Assembly (NCBI GenBank): GCA_016207825.1
Contig: JACQZI010000032.1
Coordinates: 1-52,760 of the forward strand
Source of the DNA: Planctomycetota bacterium
GTDB lineage: Bacteria; Planctomycetota; MHYJ01; JACQXL01; JACQZI01
DNA length: 52,760 bases
Reading direction: 5' to 3'
Shown: positions 27,854 through 36,704 of the stretch, in pieces
Position numbering within the stretch: position 1 is the first letter of the stretch
How the letters are laid out: every line of letters starts with the position of its first letter
Translations under genes and position numbers: made by a program
The notes under the pieces: model-generated
What the model was told of the DNA's origin: nothing
The model's database searches: none
The model's input: only the letters and a program-made list of their open reading frames with translations

Positions 27854-28705
27854 TTAGCGTTGAGGTTCATCCCTATAATCATAATGTTCAGGGCATTTTT
27901 CTTTCGTTATCTTCCTCAAGGTTGGTTTTTCATAGGCTTCAGGTGAGATAATTGTAGCCAGTTCCGGGCATGGTTTTATTGGATCAAGCGCTAAATGAAA
28001 ATAATTATTAACACAACGGTTCATAAGATTTCCCCCACAACCGCAGTCTGGATTAATTCCACCAAGCTCTGGCGTTCCCGCGCATACCGAATGCATAAAT
28101 TCATGTATTATAGTGTGTGGAGTATAGTCGCTCGCAGGTGCTCCTTGATCAATAGTTTTTCCTGTGCATATATGAATAGTACCTCCGCCACCAATCGGAT
28201 TATGATAACCGAATGCACCAAATAATTTACATTTCCAGTTATCGCTACAAGTTATTTCCGCTCCCCCACTTAGATTAGTCAATCTGTTTTCCATGTTTTT
28301 TATCATGCCATCAAGTATATTTTGTGGGGTTTTTGGACAAAGAACTTTTGCGTTATCGCGCATACACTTTGTTATCTCTAACCATTTTAGTAAAACATCA
28401 GACACAGCCTGATTGATTATTTTTTTATGCTTTTCCGAACACCCAACAACCTTGGGACCGGGAACGACAACGGGAGCACCTGACTCAAAAAGCCCCATAG
28501 GATCAGTTTTATTAACCGGATCGTTTTTAACATAGGTGTATAAATTGACGTTAAGCCTTCCGTTATCATCCGTATATTCAATTGGGTCGCGCTTTGTGAA
28601 TCGCCCGGTTGTCGGGTCATAGTCGCGGGCAAACGCAGAGGTTGAAACCACGCCGATTAATACTATTATGCCTAAGGCTATGTCGAGCAGTCTAAATTGT
28701 TTCAT
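27854..28705 (-). CDS. Small secreted Rhs-core protein with zincin-like C-terminus
   Basis: A 283-residue protein that begins with a signal peptide (residues 1-26, ending TSAFAR). It then runs directly into the Rhs-associated core end (DYDPTTGRFTKRDPIEY, NLYTYVKNDPVNKTDPMGLF), which normally lies at the end of proteins over 1000 residues long. The C-terminal variable part (about residues 75-283) contains HTIIHEFMHSVCAG, a HExxH zinc-protease-type motif, and eleven or more Cys. The normal Rhs shell is missing, so this is a stand-alone exported tip/toxin module or a remnant fused to a signal peptide. AAAGGA precedes the ATG and a consensus promoter lies upstream, which argues for expression. 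Confidence 0.75.
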   Translation of the reverse strand: MKQFRLLDIALGIIVLIGVVSTSAFARDYDPTTGRFTKRDPIEYTDDNGRLNVNLYTYVKNDPVNKTDPMGLFESGAPVVVPGPKVVGCSEKHKKIINQAVSDVLLKWLEITKCMRDNAKVLCPKTPQNILDGMIKNMENRLTNLSGGAEITCSDNWKCKLFGAFGYHNPIGGGGTIHICTGKTIDQGAPASDYTPHTIIHEFMHSVCAGTPELGGINPDCGCGGNLMNRCVNNYFHLALDPIKPCPELATIISPEAYEKPTLRKITKEKCPEHYDYRDEPQR

Positions 28706-28760
28706 ACAGATCCTTTCTTTTTATAAGTTATTGTATTTTCGCCAATCAAGTAATGTTAAA

Positions 28761-28789
28761 AATATACACCAATAATATAGTTTTGTCAA
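28761..28789 (-). promoter_or_regulatory. Consensus promoter of the small Rhs gene
   Basis: TTGACA (28784-28789) and TATATT (28761-28766) on the minus strand are exactly 17 bases apart, the same hexamers as for the giant surface protein. A 15-base palindrome lies just upstream of the -35. Confidence 0.8.
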
Positions 28790-28800
28790 CAGATTTTTCC

Positions 28801-28815
28801 ATTTTCCCGGAAAAT
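28801..28815. promoter_or_regulatory. Palindrome next to the -35 box
   Basis: ATTTTCCCGGAAAAT is a perfect 7+1+7 palindrome placed 11 bases upstream of the -35 of the small Rhs gene. Position and symmetry suit an activator or repressor site; no regulator is identified. Confidence 0.4.
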
Positions 28816-29018
28816 TTCGTTCGGGATCATATCTTACACTTATAATTTGGATTACCTCTTGTTTTTAACCGCCTACGCACAAGCAAAAACGGTTACGCAG
28901 CAATAATGTTTTCGTAAAACTTATCGCGGTAATTACAAGTGCATATTAAACTTCATTTCCATAACAGGATAAACAAATATCATAAATGTCAAGCATAATA
29001 TGGCAAACACTACTGATT

Positions 29019-29609
29019 TTACAACTTAATCCCAGCCGGCAGTCCGAGCGCGGATATGAGTTTTTTGTCGTTTTGGACAGTGCGGACCCATTCGTAATAA
29101 AGGCTTTTAATAGATATAACATTTACGTCTTTAGTTTTCATGCGCTCGATACCAAGCTTGTGAGCATTGCCGGGAGAAGCCACCGCCTCCTCCGGCACAA
29201 CCACCTTAAAACCAAGCCCCAAAAGCCCGATTGCGGATTGGTATATGCAGACATCGGTTTCCAGCCCCACGAGTATAGCCGTCTTACGGTGAGTCTTTCC
29301 AATCGCGGACATAATTTTCTTATCAGCCGCCAGGCCGAAGGACATTTTATTATAAACCTTTGCATTGGGAGGAAGCTTCTTTTTAAGCGACGGGGCAACT
29401 CCGCCTGAATTCGGGATATCCTCCGCGGTAACAACCAGCGGAATATTTAATCGCTTTGCAAGTTCAACCAGCCAGCCAATCCGGTCAATCAGGACTTTAC
29501 CGTCTTTTTCAGCCAGCTTCTTTATGAAGTGCTCCTGGACATCTATGATTATTAGAATTGAATCCGCGGCGCTTATCAAATAATTATTCTTACTTTTTCT
29601 GTTTTTCAT
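29019..29609 (-). CDS. Isochorismatase-family hydrolase
   Basis: The frame is open from TTG 29621, but ATG 29609 (MKNRKSKN) is the likelier start, giving 196 residues. The fold's blocks are intact: LIIIDVQEHF with the catalytic Asp, VYNKMSFG with the catalytic Lys, and VGLETDVCIYQSA with the nucleophilic Cys after a cis-peptide-type turn. Family members hydrolyse isochorismate, nicotinamide or related amides, and the substrate cannot be told from sequence. Its start lies a few bases from the alkD remnant at 29631-29690. Confidence 0.85.
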   Translation of the reverse strand: MKNRKSKNNYLISAADSILIIIDVQEHFIKKLAEKDGKVLIDRIGWLVELAKRLNIPLVVTAEDIPNSGGVAPSLKKKLPPNAKVYNKMSFGLAADKKIMSAIGKTHRKTAILVGLETDVCIYQSAIGLLGLGFKVVVPEEAVASPGNAHKLGIERMKTKDVNVISIKSLYYEWVRTVQNDKKLISALGLPAGIKL

Positions 29610-29630
29610 ATATCCAAGCAATCAAGCCCC

Positions 29631-29690
29631 TATTTACCCATATAATACTTTCTTTTTGATTCCGGGAATTTTTCTATGGCGCATCGAACC
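29631..29690 (-). pseudogene. C-terminal remnant of a second alkD gene
   Basis: On the minus strand this stretch encodes AIEKFPESKRKYYMGK and a stop codon, preceded by LVRC. It differs from the end of the intact AlkD gene at 31226-31918 (MLRYAIEKFPESKRKHYMGK) by a few residues. The DNA is about 84% identical over some 50 bases, with most differences at silent positions. No more of the gene is found, because the ATPase gene ends at 29708 immediately upstream. Confidence 0.8.
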
Positions 29691-29707
29691 AAAGGTTCGG
29701 AAATCAA

Positions 29708-30964
29708 TTATACATATAAAAACGGGATGCGCGCGGCATAATAATGCGGCGCAAATATTATTTTTGCCCTGCTATAGGCCAATTCTCCGAATAAATTGTC
29801 ATTTAAAACTATCGCCGTCCGGCATTCCGGATATTGCCGAATGAATTGCTTTATGCCGGCGGGGATTTCCAAAGCCGTCATCTTTGATTTTACTTCCACG
29901 GCAATCGGAACCCGATCCTGAACCAGGATAAAATCAACCTCGTTTTTTTCCCGCGTCCGCCAGTAATAAATCTCCTGGGAGACCCGCAGTGTTTTCTGCA
30001 TCTCGTGCAAGACAAAAGATTCTAAAAGCATCCCCTTATCAATCCGCTGGTCGAGCCCCCTGAAATCACGCAGGATGGCATTCCTTATTCCGCTGTCAAA
30101 ATAATATATTTTATTGACCTGCTTCAATTCCCTGCCCCGATTGGTAAAATACGGCTTCAATGTATCCAGCAGAAACATTTGGCTTAATATCGCAATATCT
30201 TTGCGCACCTGACGCAGTGAATAATTCAAGCCTTGCGAAAGGCTGTTTTCGCTTAAAAGGCCGCCTTCCTGCCGGGCCAATAAAACAAGCAGCCGGTTAA
30301 ATGAAAGGATATCTTCTTCCCTTAAAAGCGCTTTGATATCTTTTTGGATATAGGTGGAAACCAAATCCAGCAAAAGTCGTTTTTTGGCCTCCGCCGTCTT
30401 TTCGTGGACCAATCCCGGCATCCCGCCGAAGACAATAAATTCGTTAAGATACTTTCTTAATTTAGCGTGTGTTTTGGGGCTGATTCCGGAATTCATTGTT
30501 TCGGGCATTTTTATTACCGCTGATTTAGCCGGCAGCCATTCCGCAAATGACAGCGGAAATAAACGGTAAAGGCGTCGCCGCCCTGCCAAGCTTTCTTTTA
30601 AGTGGCGGTGCATTTCAATCGCCGAAGAGCCGGAAGCATAAATCTTTATCGCTTTGAATCCGTCATAGATTGCCTTAAACAGCCGGGTGGCATTGGGCAA
30701 ATAATGGAATTCATCTATTAAAACGGTTTGTTTCTTGCGGCCGAGCCCTGAAAGAATAGATTGGAAATCACGGGCGAAGTAATTCGCGTCAGCCGGCATT
30801 TCCAGATTGAAATACCGGTAATCGGCCGTAGCCTGGCGGCAATAACGGGCGATTTCCTTAAGCAGAAAAGTCTTGCCGACCTGCCGAGGACCGATGATTA
30901 TCCCGATTTCATGTCGCTTAAAATCGCTGATTATCTCGCGATACGCAATCCGGCTTAATTTCAT
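29708..30964 (-). CDS. AAA-type ATPase with DUF4143 nuclease-like domain
   Basis: A 418-residue protein. Walker A is GPRQVGKTFLL (about residues 25-35), Walker B is VLIDEFHYL, and the sensor block is KIYASGSSAIEMHRHLKESL. LFPLSFAEWL is typical of the family. The C-terminal DUF4143 domain keeps the E-V-D-F and A-V-E-V-K residues (EKNEVDFILVQ, IAVEVKSKM), unlike the ATPase at 23963. This family is common in accessory DNA and its function is unsettled. It is followed directly by the alkD fragment, suggesting it came in by recombination at that gene. Confidence 0.85.
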   Translation of the reverse strand: MKLSRIAYREIISDFKRHEIGIIIGPRQVGKTFLLKEIARYCRQATADYRYFNLEMPADANYFARDFQSILSGLGRKKQTVLIDEFHYLPNATRLFKAIYDGFKAIKIYASGSSAIEMHRHLKESLAGRRRLYRLFPLSFAEWLPAKSAVIKMPETMNSGISPKTHAKLRKYLNEFIVFGGMPGLVHEKTAEAKKRLLLDLVSTYIQKDIKALLREEDILSFNRLLVLLARQEGGLLSENSLSQGLNYSLRQVRKDIAILSQMFLLDTLKPYFTNRGRELKQVNKIYYFDSGIRNAILRDFRGLDQRIDKGMLLESFVLHEMQKTLRVSQEIYYWRTREKNEVDFILVQDRVPIAVEVKSKMTALEIPAGIKQFIRQYPECRTAIVLNDNLFGELAYSRAKIIFAPHYYAARIPFLYV

Positions 30965-31115
30965 ATAATTGACATTCTATACACTAGCGTATAATTTGTC
31001 AAGAAAAACCTTGGCCGCCTGAACGGGCATTTAATAGCCGGATAACCCGGGCGATAAAAAATCGCCCCGCCTTAATCAACCTGTTCACTAATTCACCGGT
31101 TAACTAATTGACCCC

Positions 31116-31201
31116 TCGGGGAGTTTTTCGTATCTGTCCGAAGGGTCTCCCGGAACCTTCGTTACTTCGCTCCTCAGGAGGACGACTCGGAAACTCCCCG
31201 A
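31116..31201. repeat. Inverted-repeat element, about 86 bases
   Basis: TCGGGGAGTTTTTCG (31116-31130) is largely complementary to CGGAAACTCCCCGA (31188-31201). The interior contains a smaller hairpin (TCCTCAGGAGGA). Direct sequence ACCCCTC flanks it on both sides (31111-31117 and 31201-31207), as would be left by a small mobile element. The remaining bases of the gap 30965-31225 are unremarkable. Confidence 0.5.
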
Positions 31202-31225
31202 CCCCTCAACTAATTAACTCTTAAG

Positions 31226-31918
31226 CTATTTCCCCATATAATGCTTCCGCTTGGATTCAGGGAATTTTTCTATGGCATACCTAAGCATGGTGCGCGGCAT
31301 GATATTGGCATATTTTCTGAGGAATATCTCTTCCGAATTAATCGAACAGCGCTTGCCCACTTCCCTCAGCATCCACCCCACCGCCTTGTGTATCAGGTCT
31401 TCTTTATCCTTTAAAAGCACCCGGGCGATGCGCAGGGCATGGTCTGAACAGCCCTTGCTGATGGAGTAAAACGTGGCGAGTATCGCAATCCGGCGCTCCC
31501 ACAAAGATTTGGAACGGGCAAGCTTAAATAAAACACCCTTGTCCTTATCCTCCAGATACGTGCCGACAATACGGGGAGCGGTCAAATCCACCAGGTCCCA
31601 GTTGTTTATGTATTTGGTGTTTTTGAGATAGACTTGGTAAACGCGTTGGGGATATTCTTTAGCCTTTTCGACCAGGATTAAAAGCGCGGCGAGGCGCACC
31701 TCGTGCACTTTATGGCGCATGAGTTTTTCTACCTCGGTAAACCCGAGCGATTTGTATTTGGAGACGACATCGCGAGTTTGCGGCACCTTTAAGCCCCAGA
31801 AGATATCGCCCTCGCCGTATTCGCCCTTACCGGTTTTAAAGAAACGCTGTAAGAGCATGGCTTGCTTTTTATCCGCTAAGCGTTTCAAGTCGTTTATGAG
31901 ATTATTTTTAGACAACAT
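31226..31918 (-). CDS. DNA alkylation repair glycosylase (AlkD family)
   Basis: A 230-residue HEAT-like-repeat protein. AlkD enzymes remove positively charged 3-methyladenine and 7-methylguanine bases. NNWDLVDLTAPRIVG contains the Trp-Asp pair of the active site. WERRIAILATF carries the conserved Arg, and HKAVGWMLREVGKR carries the Trp near the end. Length is typical. It appears complete, unlike the fragment at 29631-29690. Another repair enzyme, the MGMT at 38790, occurs in the same window. Confidence 0.88.
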   Translation of the reverse strand: MLSKNNLINDLKRLADKKQAMLLQRFFKTGKGEYGEGDIFWGLKVPQTRDVVSKYKSLGFTEVEKLMRHKVHEVRLAALLILVEKAKEYPQRVYQVYLKNTKYINNWDLVDLTAPRIVGTYLEDKDKGVLFKLARSKSLWERRIAILATFYSISKGCSDHALRIARVLLKDKEDLIHKAVGWMLREVGKRCSINSEEIFLRKYANIMPRTMLRYAIEKFPESKRKHYMGK

Positions 31919-32004
31919 GTTTCTACAGCCGAATTAAACAGATTAAGCGGATTAAAAATAAATCCGGTAAATCAGTTGAATCCTGTTGTTAAAAGAGTTT
32001 TATC

Positions 32005-34467
32005 TTAAAGCAAACGGACGAGTTTGCGGATAACCCATTCGGCAGTGATGGCAAAGATGAATAGGAGGAAGAACAAGGGTGAATCCCATAAATCGTCTTC
32101 CTTTGCTTCGGTCAGGACAATCTTTCCGGTCGGCTTTATGAGTTTAGGGAGGTTTTCGATATCATAAAGCTGGACGAATGCGCCGTTGGTTTTCTGCGCT
32201 ATCTGTTCCAGGACAAAGGTGTTAATGGCGGATTTTTCAAACTCGCGCATGGGCAGTGTCACCAGGAACGATGTATAAGACCTTTCCTTTTCCTCGCCGA
32301 TTCCCGCCGGTCCGGCCCAAATCCAGTGGTTGCCGGTATCGGTTGCCTTGATAGTGCCTTCATAAGTCCCGCGGCTGTTAGGAGCGAGTTTAAGTTCGAT
32401 ATCCTGTTTCAAACCGGTGGATAATTCCAGGTGGGCGTTAAAGGTCGGCTCTTCGAGGGGTTTGAAATCCTCGTTGTAGATACGTGCGGATATGATTATT
32501 TTATCACCCAGCGCGTAGGACGCCTTATCCACCTTGATATTATAGCGTTTGCTTCCCATGAGGCGTCCGCCCCGCAGGTCGCGTATCACCTCGCCCCAGA
32601 AAGAGTAGAAATATTTGTCTCCGATAAACGAGCGCCAGCGCCAGGTTTCGTCCGTGGCGGAGAAAAAGACCCGGCCGCTGCCGTACCATTGCGTGACAAA
32701 TATCGGGTACGGACCGTATTTATTTTTTAAGGTCGGATGTTCAGCCAGCACCTCGGCGCCCGGTTTTGACTGCTTGACCGGGCAGAACCACCAGAATTCC
32801 GCAAGGCCGTCGCCTTTTTTATCGTCATCGCTCCAGAGTTCCATGTTGGCGGCGTTATCCGGCAGGAGGCGGGTAATCATGCTGTCTTTGCCCTTGGGGG
32901 TAAGGCGCGGGCGGAACGAATCTATGAAAGTAGAATCACCCGTGCCGAGAGAATAATCCTCATCCAAAACGATGGGCAATAGTTCGGCAAACGGCGTATC
33001 CTTAAAACTGCGCGGGTTAAAACGTGTTCCGGAAACGAAGGCAATGCCGCCGCCCATATCGGAGACAAAAGTCGTCATATTTTCCATGACCTTTGTCCAA
33101 TCCGTAAACGCAGAGCCGGTCGTGGTCGGGTCGGCCAGATGGCGCGGGGAAACGTCTCCGAGGATAATTACATCGTAGTTAAAGAGGTCTTTTTTATCCA
33201 GCGAAAGCTGCTTCAAAGGTTCCACCCCCGGAGAGCTTTCCTGGACGAATTCCGGGTCGGAATCTATAAGCCAGCAGGAAGCCTTGATGGTATGGTCGCG
33301 AATCAGGGCGTTTTTTATGGCGCGGTATTCCCAGCGCGGATAGGTTTCTATATAGAGAACTTTTATTTTCTCGTCTATTATCCTCAAGTGGTGTGAAACG
33401 GTATTGTTTTCCTCGACGATTTCTCCCTTCTGGAATGGGACATTCACCTGGCAGAGATGTTCGCCGGGCTCCATGGGCTTATATTTCAAAACTATTTCCT
33501 GCTCGCGGCCTTTGCCGGTCAGGGTTATTTTTTCCTCGGCGACTACATTTTTATCCTCTTTAAGGTAGGCCGTAACGGTTTCGTTATCAAATCCGGAACT
33601 CCTGACGGTGAACTTGAATTCCACGAAGTCCTTGGCAACTGCCACGGGCAATGCCTGGAGTTTCAAAACCTCGATATCCTTGGATTCCTGGGTGCTGCCG
33701 GCGGCAATGGTCCAGACCGGCGCCATGTTCCCGTGCTCGACCAGCGACTGCACCGCATTCAAGGGATCGCTTCCCAAATTATTCTGTCCGTCGCTTATAA
33801 GAACGACTCCGGCAAGCGGTTCGGCGGAAAGGATATTCACCAGGCTGGTCATGCTGTCGCCTATGGATGTGCCTTTACCGACCGGGTCGACTTTCGTAAT
33901 ATCCGCCAATTCACGGTTGGTAAGCTGGTTGGAAAAAGTATAGAATTTTATTTTGTATTTCTCGTCCAGCTTGCCTAAGATACTGGGGTATGTATTGGTA
34001 AGCACCTTGGAAACCAGGTCCAAGCGGCTTATTTTATCAAGGATAGCCTCTTTTTCCGGAGTGGGCTTTTCACCTTTCGCATATAGGCCCATAAGAGAGC
34101 CCAATTTGGCGCGCTCGCCGGCATCGGTGAATTTGGAATCAAAGCTCATGCTCAATGATTCGTCCATCATGATAACAAGGTTAGATTGCCGTTCCAGGAC
34201 AGTCTCCACCAGAAGGACAGGCTCAAAGATAATCACCAGGAGCAGGAAAATAAGGATACATCTCAACATAACGAGGAAAATCCTTACGGGAAGCGGAATG
34301 GGAGTATGTTCCTTGTGGTAGAAATAATAAGTCAGGACCAAAACACCCGGGATAATAACGAGTATTAGGAGCCAGGTTAAAGGCGGATTGCGCCAGAAGA
34401 TGCTCCAATCGCCTTTGCCCATTGCCACACGGTCTATCCCAAGCAAGGTATCAATTATCCATTGCAT
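32005..34467 (-). CDS. VWA-domain membrane protein with amidotransferase-like C-terminal region
   Basis: An 820-residue protein. Two membrane helices (about residues 30-50 and 60-85) precede a von Willebrand A domain with the metal-ion site D-E-S-L-S-M-S (about residue 102) and GVVLISDGQNN. Immunoglobulin-like regions follow, then a class-I glutamine-amidotransferase-like fold (IKVLYIETYPRWEYRAI, VIILGDVSPR, GGGIAFVSGTRF) whose catalytic Cys is absent. A last membrane helix lies at the C-terminus (about 798-815). Such proteins are encoded with BatA/DUF58/DUF4175 genes in planctomycete-like genomes. Here it follows enolase by 3 bases and probably shares its transcript. Confidence 0.8.
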   Translation of the reverse strand: MQWIIDTLLGIDRVAMGKGDWSIFWRNPPLTWLLILVIIPGVLVLTYYFYHKEHTPIPLPVRIFLVMLRCILIFLLLVIIFEPVLLVETVLERQSNLVIMMDESLSMSFDSKFTDAGERAKLGSLMGLYAKGEKPTPEKEAILDKISRLDLVSKVLTNTYPSILGKLDEKYKIKFYTFSNQLTNRELADITKVDPVGKGTSIGDSMTSLVNILSAEPLAGVVLISDGQNNLGSDPLNAVQSLVEHGNMAPVWTIAAGSTQESKDIEVLKLQALPVAVAKDFVEFKFTVRSSGFDNETVTAYLKEDKNVVAEEKITLTGKGREQEIVLKYKPMEPGEHLCQVNVPFQKGEIVEENNTVSHHLRIIDEKIKVLYIETYPRWEYRAIKNALIRDHTIKASCWLIDSDPEFVQESSPGVEPLKQLSLDKKDLFNYDVIILGDVSPRHLADPTTTGSAFTDWTKVMENMTTFVSDMGGGIAFVSGTRFNPRSFKDTPFAELLPIVLDEDYSLGTGDSTFIDSFRPRLTPKGKDSMITRLLPDNAANMELWSDDDKKGDGLAEFWWFCPVKQSKPGAEVLAEHPTLKNKYGPYPIFVTQWYGSGRVFFSATDETWRWRSFIGDKYFYSFWGEVIRDLRGGRLMGSKRYNIKVDKASYALGDKIIISARIYNEDFKPLEEPTFNAHLELSTGLKQDIELKLAPNSRGTYEGTIKATDTGNHWIWAGPAGIGEEKERSYTSFLVTLPMREFEKSAINTFVLEQIAQKTNGAFVQLYDIENLPKLIKPTGKIVLTEAKEDDLWDSPLFFLLFIFAITAEWVIRKLVRLL

Positions 34468-34470
34468 ATA

Positions 34471-35859
<1,389 letters not shown>

Positions 35860-35892
35860 TTATAAAACAGCGAACAAGGAAGGGTGAACTTG

Positions 35893-36345
35893 ATGAAAAA
35901 GCATAGGCCGACCGATATAAAATATTCGAGCACGCATACCTGGGTGAGGATGGAAACCGATAAGGATGCGATTATTGGCGTGACCGATACGCCGTTTAAA
36001 GGATGGTCGGAAGTCAAATCCATCGACCTGCCTAAAAAAGGGATAAAAGTAAAACAGGATATGACCCTTGCCAAGATAGAATCCGAAGACAGCTTGCAAT
36101 CCGTGATTTCACCCTTGAGCGGTAAGATACTTTTAATCAATCCGGAACTCGCCAAAAATCCAAGCTTGATAACGGAAGAGCCTTATGACGACGGGTGGCT
36201 TATGAAAATCCGGATAGAAGACCCTTCAGAACTGACCGCGTTAATGGAACGGAAAGATTACGAAGAGCTGGTAAAAGAGGAAGAAGAAGAGGCGGAAGCA
36301 GGCAAGGAAATCTTTGAAGAAATCATTGAAGAAGATGATGAGTAA
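35893..36345 (+). CDS. GcvH-like protein lacking the lipoyl lysine
   Basis: A 150-residue protein. A GTG at 35884 is in frame, but AAGGAAGG lies 9 bases before ATG 35893, which is the better start. Residues about 8-120 align along the glycine-cleavage H protein: SSTHTWVRM, GVTDTPF, PLSGKILLINPEL, and EEPYDDGWLMKIRI. At the lipoylation site the family has E-S-V-K-A and this protein has E-S-E-D-S, so the modified Lys is Asp. A 25-residue very acidic tail follows. It cannot carry lipoate at the usual place, and no gcvT or gcvP is nearby. A different role is inferred. Confidence 0.8.
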   Translation: MKKHRPTDIKYSSTHTWVRMETDKDAIIGVTDTPFKGWSEVKSIDLPKKGIKVKQDMTLAKIESEDSLQSVISPLSGKILLINPELAKNPSLITEEPYDDGWLMKIRIEDPSELTALMERKDYEELVKEEEEEAEAGKEIFEEIIEEDDE

Positions 36346-36353
36346 GCTCTTAA

Positions 36354-36704
36354 TCAGGTTTTCATTATCCACCAATATCCCTTAACACCACAAACCAGGC
36401 AGTAACAACCCTTCAGTATCTTACCTTCAAGTTTAACCAGAAGCGGCTCAGATTCCCTGATTAAATCATACCTGCCCTTATCGTATATCTTGACCGAACC
36501 GCGCCCGCGCGAGATTTTACCCTGGTAAGTAAGGTAAACAATCCGGTGAGGCGGAAACTCTTTGGATGGTGAAATGCCCCCGGATTTGCGCAAGGGAGAA
36601 ACATCATTTATTGACCAGGTAAGCAGTGCCCCGTTCTTTTCGAGCATTAAATCGTAGTGGCAAGTATTCCGCTTCCTATGTTCCTGAATAACAAAGTGAG
36701 GCAT
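36354..36704 (-). CDS. Stand-alone LigD-type 3'-phosphoesterase domain
   Basis: A 116-residue protein beginning HFVIQEHRKRNTCHYDLMLE, the His-containing signature of the LigD phosphoesterase (PE) domain. A matching middle part (SPSKEFPPHRIVYLTYQG) and GRYDLIRES follow. In LigD this domain trims 3' ends during non-homologous end joining. Here it is encoded alone, without ligase or polymerase domains and without ku in the window. The start overlaps the yidC stop (TAATG). A two-Cys segment (GCYCLVCG) near the C-terminus is unusual. Confidence 0.85.
   Translation of the reverse strand: MPHFVIQEHRKRNTCHYDLMLEKNGALLTWSINDVSPLRKSGGISPSKEFPPHRIVYLTYQGKISRGRGSVKIYDKGRYDLIRESEPLLVKLEGKILKGCYCLVCGVKGYWWIMKT

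Larger units (their letters stand above)
28706..29018. other. AT-rich intergenic region with promoter
   Basis: Apart from the promoter and palindrome listed separately, nothing recognisable was found. There is no plausible coding frame and no array. CCGCCTACGCACAAGC and GGTTACGC near 28869-28900 are only weakly related. Confidence 0.5.

Noticed and set aside
29631-31281. Recent attachment-site duplication of the alkD end
   Set aside because: The two copies are only about 84% identical with silent differences, so they are not a fresh duplication; a diverged paralogue end fits better.
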